A DNA stretch of 64,000 nt. It comes from Agrobacterium vitis (lineage in GTDB: Bacteria > Pseudomonadota > Alphaproteobacteria > Rhizobiales > Rhizobiaceae). The stretch lies in NCBI RefSeq assembly GCF_013337045.2, contig NZ_CP118259.1:1426001-1490000 (forward strand). Reading direction: 5' to 3'. The stretch's first letter is position 1. Every line of letters starts with the position of its first letter. Shown piece after piece: positions 46,096-54,573 of this stretch. The notes beneath the pieces were generated by a model. That model worked only from the letters and a program-made list of their open reading frames with translations. It was not told the DNA's origin and ran no database searches. The translations under genes and the position numbers were made by a program.

Positions 46096-47940
46096 ATGCA
46101 GGGAGACCAGAATACCGTGTTGAATGTTGCCGACCCCCTCCAAGAGGCGAAACGCCTTTATGACAGTGGCCAGTATCAGGCGGCATTGGAGGCGGTCTCC
46201 GGCCTGGTTGCCAGCCAGCCTGGCCCCGATGCGCCCGGCCTGCTTGGGGACATCCTGCTGAAACTGGGTTCGGTGGAGGGGGCGGTCGAAGCTTTCGAAT
46301 TTGCCGCAAGCCGCATGCCTGAACCGGAAGGATCGCGGCTGCGCGCCCATGCGGCATTTCTGGCGATAGATACAGAGACGACTTATCCGCCTGAGCGCAT
46401 GAACGCTCTGCTTTCCACCTTGGTCGCCAGCGACCGACCGGAGCATTGGCAAAAGGCCGGTGAAATTCTCTCGGCAGACAGCCGCAATCCGCTGACGTTG
46501 ACCGTGTTGCAGAAACTGCGTCACCTTAGACCGCACGACGATAACGTGCTGATGCTGCTGCTGCGGGTGGCGCGGGAGCAATGCCATTATCCGGTTCTGT
46601 TGGAAGAAGAGCCGCTGCTACGGGAAAAATTGGCACGTGGCGAGATGGCGTGCCTCACCCAGGAGCCACCCCATGCCAGCCTGATGTGGGAAGACGATGA
46701 ACGGCTGAACCGTCTGGCCTCGATGATCAGCGGCTTCCCGCCCGTCACTCCGGCCATGCAGGCCTTGCGGCATCGTCAGCCGCATGTCTGGGGCGAAAAG
46801 ATCCGCATTGGCTATCTGAGTTGCGATTATTGGGACGATCACGCCACCATGCGGCTGCTGCGCTCGGTGCTGACGGCTCATGATGCCTCGCGTTTCGATG
46901 TCACGCTGTTTTGCTACACGCCCGACCAGTTTCTGGCCTATGACAATGGCGGGCGTCAGCAATGGGGCCGGATCGTTTCGATCACCGATATGAGTGATGA
47001 CCAGGCTGCGGCCAGGGTTCGGGCGCATAATATCGATATTCTTGTCGATCTGAAGGGCCATACGCGCGGCAGTCGCTCCGCCCTGATGAACAGGCCGCTG
47101 GCACCGGTGCATGTTCAATGGCTCGGCTTTCCCGGCACGTGTATCGAGATCGATTGCGATTACGCGATTGGCGACCGGTTCGTGTTGCCCGACAGTTCAA
47201 AGCCTTACTACCATGAGAAATTCTGCCGCCTGCCGGAATGCTACCAGCCGAACGACCCAATCTATCGTCCGCTGCCCGATGCCCCCAGCCGCATGGCGCT
47301 TGGCTTGCCGGCTGACCGCGTGGTGATCGGCGCCTTCAACAGCCAACGCAAGAACTCGCTGCTTACCATGCGGCTTTGGTCCGAGGTGCTCAAGGCCAAT
47401 CCCAAGGCATTGCTCTGGCTGATGATTGACGGCAATGGTGCGCGTCAGGCAACCGCTGCCCATTTCAAGACGCTGGGCGTCAAGCAATCGCAATTGCTGT
47501 TTGCGCCGAAAATGGCCTATGCGGCGCATCTGGCCCGGGCGCAGGCGGCGGATTTCGCCATCGACACGTTCCCCTGCAATGGTCACACGACGACATCCGA
47601 CATGCTGTGGGCCGGGTTGCCTGTGCTAACCATGCAAGGCCGTAATTTTGCGTCCCGCGTGTCGGAAAGCCTGCTGAACGCTATCGGCTTGCCGCAACTG
47701 GTGGCAAAGGACGAACGGGATTTTGTGGCGATGGCAACCGCGCTCATCAACGACCCGGAAAAGCTGCGCGCCCTGAAACACCATTTGGTCGACCAACGTT
47801 TCAAGACGCCGTTGTTTGATGCAACGCGCTTTTGCCGCCATCTGGAGACGGCGTATGACATGATGGCGGAACGCGCCAAAGCGGGATTGCCACCAGACCA
47901 TTTCGATGTTCCCCAGACAAAAGAAAGCCACATGTCATGA
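46096..47940 (+). CDS. SPINDLY/OGT-type glycosyltransferase, first of a tandem pair
   Basis: The N-terminal third is a TPR-like helical region (LYDSGQYQAALEAVSG). The C-terminal two thirds form a GT41 catalytic domain with IGYLSCDYWDDHATMRLL (catalytic-type His249), KGHTRGSRSALMNRPLAP, and FNSQRKNSLLTM, whose Lys is in the position of the UDP-sugar-binding lysine. GT41 enzymes put GlcNAc (or other sugars) on Ser/Thr of proteins. I start at ATG 46096; a TTG at 46078 and GTG at 46117 are alternatives and none has a strong site. The stop overlaps the paralogue's start by 4 bases. Confidence 0.87.
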   Translation: MQGDQNTVLNVADPLQEAKRLYDSGQYQAALEAVSGLVASQPGPDAPGLLGDILLKLGSVEGAVEAFEFAASRMPEPEGSRLRAHAAFLAIDTETTYPPERMNALLSTLVASDRPEHWQKAGEILSADSRNPLTLTVLQKLRHLRPHDDNVLMLLLRVAREQCHYPVLLEEEPLLREKLARGEMACLTQEPPHASLMWEDDERLNRLASMISGFPPVTPAMQALRHRQPHVWGEKIRIGYLSCDYWDDHATMRLLRSVLTAHDASRFDVTLFCYTPDQFLAYDNGGRQQWGRIVSITDMSDDQAAARVRAHNIDILVDLKGHTRGSRSALMNRPLAPVHVQWLGFPGTCIEIDCDYAIGDRFVLPDSSKPYYHEKFCRLPECYQPNDPIYRPLPDAPSRMALGLPADRVVIGAFNSQRKNSLLTMRLWSEVLKANPKALLWLMIDGNGARQATAAHFKTLGVKQSQLLFAPKMAYAAHLARAQAADFAIDTFPCNGHTTTSDMLWAGLPVLTMQGRNFASRVSESLLNAIGLPQLVAKDERDFVAMATALINDPEKLRALKHHLVDQRFKTPLFDATRFCRHLETAYDMMAERAKAGLPPDHFDVPQTKESHMS

Positions 47941-49814
47941 CGGTTCTGGTGGATGAGATGGGTTCGCAAGTCTCGGATCTCGACCTGCGGATTCTTGCGG
48001 CCAGAACTCTGGAATCGGCAGGCAACATCCTTGAAGCCGCACAAGCCTTCGCCGATCTCGCAGAGAGTGCCGCATCGTTTGATCCCTCCACTCAGGCCGG
48101 CTTTCTTGGCCATGCGGCGCGTCTCTATCTGGCTTCCATGCAGCAGGAGACGGCCGTCGCTCTTGCCTTGAACAGCCTGGCACTTGGCCCGGCGACGGTG
48201 GACGCTGCCTATGTGGTGTTGAAATCCGGAACTGTTCCACTGTCCCACGCGGCAAAAGACGCCTTGATCGCCACGCTGGGGACAAGCACTGATATTGATG
48301 ATCTGGTGCTTGCCGCCCTGTCTGTCGGCAATGACATCCATCATCCGCTCTGCCTGCCGATTTATAAAAGGCTGCGGCAATTGCGTCCGGACCTGCCGAA
48401 AGTGCGCATGGCGCTGGTGCAGATTGCCCGGATGCAATGCAATTACGACATCCTGACAGCAGAGGAGGCTCTGCTGCATCGCGATATTGCGGCTGGCAGA
48501 GTCGATTTTCTCGCCATGGAATCACCCCATGCCAATCTGATGTGGCTGGCGGATGAGCGCCTGAACAGACACGCCCGCTATTATACGACGATGACCCAGG
48601 TGATGACAGCGGCCTCACAGACGACACGGCGCAGTCTGCCGCATGTCTGGGGCAAAAAGCTGCGGATAGGCTATCTTTCCGGCGATTTCTGGGACAATCA
48701 CGCCACGATGCGTTTGCTGCGCAGCGTGCTGACCAGCCATGATGCCAGCCGTTTCGAGATCTTCCTATTTTGCCATACGCCTCGCAACCTCGTCGATATC
48801 GACACGGGCAGCCGTCAGCTATGGGGCGCGATCACCTCGATTGCCGATCAGACCGACGATGAGGCAGAAGCGACAATCCGTGCCATGAAGATCGACATCA
48901 TGGTCGATCTGAAAGGCCATACACGCGACAGCCGCTCCGGGCTGATGAACAGGCCTCTTGCACCGGTTCATGTCGCGTGGCTCGGCTTTCCCGGCAGTTG
49001 TTGCGATGTCGATTGCGATTACGTCATTGGCGATCATGTCGTACTACCTGATAGTGCCAAGCCTCATTATCATGAGAAATTCTGCCGACTGCCGGAGAGC
49101 TATCAGCCGAACGATCCGGTTCATCGCCCCTTGCCGCCCGCCTCGTCCCGCATGGCGCTCGGCCTGCCCGCGGACAGAGTGGTGATCGGTGCCTTCAATA
49201 GCCAGTCGAAAAACACGCCGGAAACCTTGCGGCTCTGGGCGCGCATCCTCAAGGCCAATCCAAAGGCTCTGCTCTGGATGATGGTCGATGGCCATAGCGC
49301 TCGCCAATCCACCGCCGCCTTCTTCAAATCGCTTGGTGTCAAGCAGTCGCAACTGCTGTTTGCCCCGAAAATGTTGTATGAAAACCATATCGCCCGCGCC
49401 CAGGCTGCTGATTTTGCCATCGATAGTTTTCCCTATAACGGCCACACGACCACCTCGGATATGCTGTGGGCGGGCCTGCCTGTCATAACCAAGCGGGGAA
49501 CGAATTTCGCGTCTCGCGTCTCGGAAAGCCTGTTGAAAGCCATCGGTCTCGATGAGCTGGTGGCGCGAGACGAAGACGATTTCGTCGAGCTTGCCACGGC
49601 ATTGATCAATGATCCCGCCAGGATTGCTCGATTGAAGGCGCATATCGCCGAACAACGGTTCATAGCGCCCTTGTTCGATGCGACGCGGTTTTGCCGCCAT
49701 CTGGAGGCGGCTTATGACACCATGGCAAACTGCGCCAAGGCAGGCCTTGCACCGGCTCATTTCGATGTCGTAGCCCTGCCGCGTGATGGTGCCAGTTTTC
49801 AGCGCGCCTCGTAG
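47937..49814 (+). CDS. SPINDLY/OGT-type glycosyltransferase, second of a tandem pair
   Basis: The 625-residue paralogue of the preceding gene shares the GT41 domain almost block for block: IGYLSGDFWDNHATMRLL (His255), KGHTRDSRSGLMNRPLAP, and FNSQSKNTPETL. The N-terminal 200 or so residues are helical but much less alike, so the pair probably glycosylates different proteins with the same chemistry. Translation is coupled by an ATGA overlap. The stop overlaps the end of the convergent GH43 gene by 16 bases. No target gene is adjacent; flagellin or surface proteins are possibilities only. Confidence 0.87.
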   Translation: MTVLVDEMGSQVSDLDLRILAARTLESAGNILEAAQAFADLAESAASFDPSTQAGFLGHAARLYLASMQQETAVALALNSLALGPATVDAAYVVLKSGTVPLSHAAKDALIATLGTSTDIDDLVLAALSVGNDIHHPLCLPIYKRLRQLRPDLPKVRMALVQIARMQCNYDILTAEEALLHRDIAAGRVDFLAMESPHANLMWLADERLNRHARYYTTMTQVMTAASQTTRRSLPHVWGKKLRIGYLSGDFWDNHATMRLLRSVLTSHDASRFEIFLFCHTPRNLVDIDTGSRQLWGAITSIADQTDDEAEATIRAMKIDIMVDLKGHTRDSRSGLMNRPLAPVHVAWLGFPGSCCDVDCDYVIGDHVVLPDSAKPHYHEKFCRLPESYQPNDPVHRPLPPASSRMALGLPADRVVIGAFNSQSKNTPETLRLWARILKANPKALLWMMVDGHSARQSTAAFFKSLGVKQSQLLFAPKMLYENHIARAQAADFAIDSFPYNGHTTTSDMLWAGLPVITKRGTNFASRVSESLLKAIGLDELVARDEDDFVELATALINDPARIARLKAHIAEQRFIAPLFDATRFCRHLEAAYDTMANCAKAGLAPAHFDVVALPRDGASFQRAS

Positions 49815-51424
49815 AGGAAACCGGAGAAATCGGCCAGTCTCGCCTGCCCCGTCAGATCGAAGGCGAACAGGCCGGTAAAGGCGCCGGTGAAGGAGGCGTC
49901 GAAGCCGCGTCCGCCCTCATCGGAAATGACGCCTGCGTCGAGGATTGGGCCGACCGATTGCCATGCCCCCTCTGAACCATCAAGGCTTGCGACCGCTGGA
50001 CGCCAGAGGAATTGCAGATCGTTATCCGTGACCTCCATCGCCAGATCAATGTCGCCATCCGGCAGAGCCAATCCGGCTTCGATAGGAAAGACCAGCTTGC
50101 CGCCCGGATAGTCACCGGGGCAGGACAGGATGGTCAGCGCCCGGCCCAGCGTCTCGTGCCAGGTCACAGTCAGGGCGTAAAACTTGTAGCGGTTATAGTA
50201 ATGGGTCAGGCCCGCCGCCTGTTGATAGGTTTGCGCCGCAAACGTGATACGGGTCTGCGCCCGGAAGCTATGGTGTTGCTGACGACGGGCGACAAGCGCT
50301 TGCTCGAACCAACTGCCAATGCTTTGCCGACCATAAAGCCGCAGAAAGCTGGGCCGCGCCGAGAGGCTGAAAATCCGCTCCGGCTCTGGCGTCCGCAACC
50401 ATTGAAAATCCATCGGCAGGCCGGATGGATCGAAACGGTACTCTGTAATCGCGGGCTTTTCCAAACGCTCTGCCGGTAAAGGCGGCTTCACGTAGACCGC
50501 AGGCACCTGACCGCCCTGCTCCAGATAGAGCCAATCATCCTTCCAGACGCATTTTTGCAAGGATGTTTCACGCCCCAGCGTGCAACGGCGATAGGGTGCC
50601 AGCGGACGTCCGCATAAATGGGTGTGATAGGCCTGTCCGTCGGGCGTTTCCACATATTGCCCGTGGCCAGCCTTTTGCAACTCTGCCTTGGAATCGTCTT
50701 TGGAGGTGATCAGATGCCGGTCAGGGTGGGTCTCATAAGGGCCTTCAATGTTACGCGACCGCGCCATGGTGACCGCATGGTCATAGCCTGTGCCACCTTC
50801 GGCAACCGTCAGGTAGTACCAGCCATTGCGTTTGAACAGATGCGGCCCCTCGACCAGTCCAAGCTCGGTTCCGGGATAGATATTGCGCACCGGGCCTGTC
50901 AGCGTTTTTGCCACCGAGTCCCATTCCTGCAACAGGATGCCGTCAAAGGCCGGATGCGGGCCGATGGTGTTAAAAGCCTCAACTCGATGGTTCCATTGCA
51001 TGTTGACGAACCATTTGCGGCCATCGTCATCGTGAAACAGCGAGGGGTCAAAGCCTGACGCATTGACATAAACAGGATCAGACCATTCGCCCTCGATACT
51101 TGGCGAGGTCACGATGTAATTGGGGGCATCCTTGAAGCTACCGTCGAGGCGCTTTACATCGGTATAGACCAGCCAGAACAGCCCATCGGCATAGGAGAGG
51201 CACGGCGCCCAGATGCCGCAGCTATCGGGATTGCCGCGCATGTCCAGCTGGCTTTGGCGTTCCAGCGGGCGGCGGATCAATGTCCAGTTGACCAGATCGC
51301 GGGAATGGTGGATCTGCACGCCCGGATACCATTCGAAGGTCGAGGTGGCGATATAATAATCCTCCCCCACCCGGCAGATGGACGGGTCCGGGTTGAAGCC
51401 CGGCAGGATTGGGTTGATGATCAT
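49799..51424 (-). CDS. Glycoside hydrolase family 43 (beta-xylosidase/arabinofuranosidase type)
   Basis: This 541-residue cytosolic enzyme has an N-terminal GH43 five-blade propeller with the general base Asp13 in NPDPS, the sugar-binding STFEWYPGV loop, and the acid Glu192 in VEGPHLFK. A C-terminal beta-sandwich like DUF1349 follows. I start at ATG 51424 because GGAGGAG lies 6 bases upstream; the longer frame to 51466 is not needed. It overlaps the end of the aldo/keto reductase gene by 4 bases. It likely releases xylose or arabinose from short oligosaccharides. Confidence 0.92.
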   Translation of the reverse strand: MIINPILPGFNPDPSICRVGEDYYIATSTFEWYPGVQIHHSRDLVNWTLIRRPLERQSQLDMRGNPDSCGIWAPCLSYADGLFWLVYTDVKRLDGSFKDAPNYIVTSPSIEGEWSDPVYVNASGFDPSLFHDDDGRKWFVNMQWNHRVEAFNTIGPHPAFDGILLQEWDSVAKTLTGPVRNIYPGTELGLVEGPHLFKRNGWYYLTVAEGGTGYDHAVTMARSRNIEGPYETHPDRHLITSKDDSKAELQKAGHGQYVETPDGQAYHTHLCGRPLAPYRRCTLGRETSLQKCVWKDDWLYLEQGGQVPAVYVKPPLPAERLEKPAITEYRFDPSGLPMDFQWLRTPEPERIFSLSARPSFLRLYGRQSIGSWFEQALVARRQQHHSFRAQTRITFAAQTYQQAAGLTHYYNRYKFYALTVTWHETLGRALTILSCPGDYPGGKLVFPIEAGLALPDGDIDLAMEVTDNDLQFLWRPAVASLDGSEGAWQSVGPILDAGVISDEGGRGFDASFTGAFTGLFAFDLTGQARLADFSGFLYEAR

Positions 51425-52512
51425 GTTTTCTCCTCCACGAGAAACCCTCCTCGCCGTTGCCAGCAAGGAGGATTGGTCCGATCAATCGCGTTCAGCGGAT
51501 TTCGCCCAGAGATTGATTCGGCTTCCTTGGCATAGACGTTGATCTCGGCCAGTTCCGCCTCGGTAAAATCAGGCGTGTCCAGTGCCTTGACGCAATCGTC
51601 GATTTGCGAAACCCGGCTGGCGCCGATCAGGGCAGAGGTCACGCGACCACCGCGCAGCACCCAGGCAATCGCCATCTGCGCCAGCGTCTGGCCGCGCTTT
51701 TCGGCAATGGTGTTCAGCTTGCGGATATTGTCGATGATTTCAGGGCGGATGAACTCGCGCTTCAAAAAGTGGTTCTGCGCTGCGCGGCTATCCTCAGGAA
51801 TACCCTGAAGATATTTGGTGGTCAGCATGCCTTGCGCCAGCGGCGAAAACACGATGGAGCCCATGCCGACATCCTCAAGCGTATCGAGCAATTCGTCCTC
51901 TTCCACCCAGCGATTGAGCATGGAATAGCTCGGCTGGTGGATCAGCAGCGGCGTGCCGAGGCCCTTCATAATCTTGACCGCTTCGCGGGTTCGCTGTGAA
52001 TTATAGGAGGAAATCCCGACATAGAGCGCCCGGCCCGAACGGACGATATGATCAAGCGCGCCGCAGGTTTCTTCCAGCGGTGTGTCAGGGTCGAAACGGT
52101 GGGAATAGAAGATATCCACATAGTCCAGACCCATGCGCTTCAGGCTCTGGTCGCAGGATGAGATCAGATATTTGCGGCTACCCCATTCGCCGTAAGGGCC
52201 GGGCCACATATTATATCCGGCCTTGGACGAGACGATCAGCTCGTCACGAAGCCCATGAAAATCCGTCTTGAGGATTTCGCCAAAGGCCAGTTCGGCAGCG
52301 CCCGGCAGAGGGCCGTAATTGTTGGCAAGATCGAAATGGGTGATGCCAAGATCAAAGGCGCGGCGGCACATATCTCGCTTCAACTGATGCGGCGTGTCAT
52401 CGCCAAAATTATGCCAGAGACCAAGCGAGATCGCCGGCAATTTAAGCCCGCTCTTGCCGCAACGATTATAGGTCATCCGCTCATAGCGGTTTTCAGCCGG
52501 TTGCCAGGTCAT
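51421..52512 (-). CDS. Aldo/keto reductase (YghZ-like)
   Basis: This 363-residue AKR has the catalytic Asp61 and Tyr66 in DLANNYGP, the Lys in SSKAGY and the His in YSHRFDP. It is closest to the YghZ/Kv-beta-like group that reduces glyceraldehyde-3-phosphate and related aldehydes. The SD is AAGGAG upstream of the ATG. A GC hairpin (52530-52554) lies between it and the upstream oxidoreductase gene. The position in the glycan locus suggests action on a sugar product. Confidence 0.9.
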   Translation of the reverse strand: MTWQPAENRYERMTYNRCGKSGLKLPAISLGLWHNFGDDTPHQLKRDMCRRAFDLGITHFDLANNYGPLPGAAELAFGEILKTDFHGLRDELIVSSKAGYNMWPGPYGEWGSRKYLISSCDQSLKRMGLDYVDIFYSHRFDPDTPLEETCGALDHIVRSGRALYVGISSYNSQRTREAVKIMKGLGTPLLIHQPSYSMLNRWVEEDELLDTLEDVGMGSIVFSPLAQGMLTTKYLQGIPEDSRAAQNHFLKREFIRPEIIDNIRKLNTIAEKRGQTLAQMAIAWVLRGGRVTSALIGASRVSQIDDCVKALDTPDFTEAELAEINVYAKEAESISGRNPLNAIDRTNPPCWQRRGGFLVEEKT

Positions 52513-52529
52513 GATATGCTCCTTGAAAT

Positions 52530-52554
52530 GGGCGACGGCATTACGCCGCCGCCC
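52530..52554 (-). promoter_or_regulatory. Intercistronic hairpin in the glycan locus
   Basis: GGGCGACGGC (52530-52539) pairs with GCCGCCGCCC (52545-52554) with one mismatch across an ATTAC loop, between the Gfo/Idh/MocA and aldo/keto reductase genes. No T-run follows, so it may tune mRNA stability rather than stop transcription. Confidence 0.4.
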
Positions 52555-52568
52555 TTGTCTGTTCAGCC

Positions 52569-53702
52569 TTACCGAAGCAAGGCCCTTGCCTCTTCTACGC
52601 CAAGAGCCGCCGGTTGGGTACAGGTGGTGGAGAGCGAGACGAATTCGCCCGTCTCACCCGATTTCAGAATGGCCGTCATCACATCGACCCCATGCAAAAC
52701 CCGGTCCAGCGAGCAACGCGCATCGCGGCCCTCAATGATCGCCAAGGCCATGTCGGCAAGCCCCGCCGTGCGGTAATTGGCGCGCGGTCCCTGCGCACTT
52801 TCCTGGTTGTTGATGCCGAACGGATGGTCCCAGTCCTCCAGCGGCTTGACCTCCTTATTACGGCCCGTGGCTTCCACCGCGCCACCGAAGAAATTTGGGT
52901 CCGGCACGAACAACGAACCTTCCGTACCGTAAAGCTCCATATTGGCATGGCGATGGCACCAGACGTCCCAACTGGCTGATAGGGTGATGGTCGCGCCATT
53001 GACGAATTCCAGCAGGGCATGGATGTTGGTTGGTGTCTTGACCGGGATCACCTCACCATTGCGCGGCTCGCTGGTAATGGTGCGGGTCTCGTTGGCCATC
53101 GAGGTTAAGGCCCCAACCCGCTTCACCGGGCCGATCAGGTTGATCAGGTTGGCAATGTAATAAGGCCCGAGATCAAGGATCGGACCGCCGCCCGGCAGGA
53201 AGAAGAAATCCGGGTTCGGGTGCCACATTTCCATGCCTGGGCCCATCACATGGCAGGTGCCCGATGTGACACGGCCAATACCACCTTCATCGATATGCTT
53301 GCGTGCCAACTGATGCGCGCCACCCAGAAAAGTATCCGGGGCGCAACCGACCGAGAGACCCTTTTCCTTTGCGATCCGCCGCAGGCTCTCACCTTCCTCC
53401 GGGCTGAGCACCAGCGGCTTTTCCGAATAGACATGTTTGCCCGCTTCGAGGATCTGTTTGGAGACAGCATAATGCACCGCCGGAATGGTGAGGTTGACCA
53501 CCACATCCACATCCGGATTGGCCAGTAGCTCTTCCACCGTCTGGGCCTTGACGCCGAATTCCTCGGCGCGCAGCTCTGCGGCATTCATGTTGATATCGGC
53601 GCAGGCCACCACTGTGATGCCCTTGAACAGCGGGGCAAGGGTGAAATAGGCCGAGGAAATATTGCCGCATCCGATGATGCCGACATTAAGTTCACGTGTC
53701 AT
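52569..53702 (-). CDS. Gfo/Idh/MocA-family oxidoreductase
   Basis: An NAD(P)-binding Rossmann domain with VGIIGCGNISSAY at the start and EKPLVLS near residue 90 is followed by the Gfo/Idh/MocA C-terminal domain; length 377. I start at ATG 53702 (MTRELNVGII), with AGGA upstream, rather than the TTG at 53720. Family members oxidise sugars or inositols. The gene lies between a sugar isomerase and an aldo/keto reductase on the same strand. Confidence 0.9.
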   Translation of the reverse strand: MTRELNVGIIGCGNISSAYFTLAPLFKGITVVACADINMNAAELRAEEFGVKAQTVEELLANPDVDVVVNLTIPAVHYAVSKQILEAGKHVYSEKPLVLSPEEGESLRRIAKEKGLSVGCAPDTFLGGAHQLARKHIDEGGIGRVTSGTCHVMGPGMEMWHPNPDFFFLPGGGPILDLGPYYIANLINLIGPVKRVGALTSMANETRTITSEPRNGEVIPVKTPTNIHALLEFVNGATITLSASWDVWCHRHANMELYGTEGSLFVPDPNFFGGAVEATGRNKEVKPLEDWDHPFGINNQESAQGPRANYRTAGLADMALAIIEGRDARCSLDRVLHGVDVMTAILKSGETGEFVSLSTTCTQPAALGVEEARALLR

Positions 53703-53729
53703 CTTAGGTTGTCCTGACAAGTATATGAT

Positions 53730-54491
53730 TCAAAAGGAATTGAAGGAAGCAATAGATCGGGTAATCAACCTGTCGATATCATTCGGATTGTCATGCTCGA
53801 CCACATAATATTGGACATTGTAGCGTTCCAGAGCGGCCACCAGTCCCTTCCAGTCGACCGTGCCATGACCAACATCGGCCCAGCCGTCCTCGTCCTTGTT
53901 TTCACCTGCGGGCGCGATATCCTTGACATGCACGGCGGTGATCCGCTTGCCGTAGCTCTCGATCCAGGACACGGGATCGGCATGGCCACGCACCACCCAG
54001 GCGAGATCGGCTTCCCAGGTCAGGCTTGGGCCACCGGCAAAAATCTGTTCCTGTGGTGTCGAGCCGTCTGGAAGCGCTGCGAATTCAAAATCATGATTGT
54101 GCCAGCCAAACAGCAGCCCGGCATCGACGAATGGCTTGCCTGCCTTTTCCAGCCTTTGGCCAAAAGCAAACCAACCCGCCGCATCGCTAGGGCGTTGGTC
54201 CGGCAAAAGGTGAGGGCAATAAACGGCCTTGATGCCCAACGTCTTGGCGATGGACAGTGCCTTGGCCGGATCGCTTTCCAGCAGGTCGATGCCGAAATGG
54301 CCGGTCGGCATGGTCAGGTCATTGGCGTCGAGATCGTCGCGCAGCGCCTTCAGCACCGCGTCATCGGCGCTGGCATACATGGCGCCATAGCCCTCAACAT
54401 GGGTATAGCCTGCCGCCTTCAACTTCGGAAGGATGGCGGAAAACGGTTGGAAATTGCGGGCGCTATAAAGCTGAAAGCCGAGATCGGTCAT
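53730..54491 (-). CDS. Sugar phosphate isomerase/epimerase (xylose isomerase-like TIM barrel)
   Basis: This 253-residue AP-endonuclease-2/xylose isomerase-like barrel has LGFQLYSARNF, HVEGYGAMY, GWHNHDFEF (metal His), and VKDIAPAGE. I start at the second ATG (54491), which has GGAGGA 8 bases upstream; the first ATG at 54497 is too close to it. It lies downstream of the GH2 gene and upstream of the oxidoreductase in the same direction. Confidence 0.9.
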   Translation of the reverse strand: MTDLGFQLYSARNFQPFSAILPKLKAAGYTHVEGYGAMYASADDAVLKALRDDLDANDLTMPTGHFGIDLLESDPAKALSIAKTLGIKAVYCPHLLPDQRPSDAAGWFAFGQRLEKAGKPFVDAGLLFGWHNHDFEFAALPDGSTPQEQIFAGGPSLTWEADLAWVVRGHADPVSWIESYGKRITAVHVKDIAPAGENKDEDGWADVGHGTVDWKGLVAALERYNVQYYVVEHDNPNDIDRLITRSIASFNSF

Positions 54492-54573
54492 GGTCATTTC
54501 CTCCTGAATGAATGCGCCGCGCCTCCCATGACGCGGGCTGTCGATATGTGTCGGATGACTGGTTTGTGTGGGA

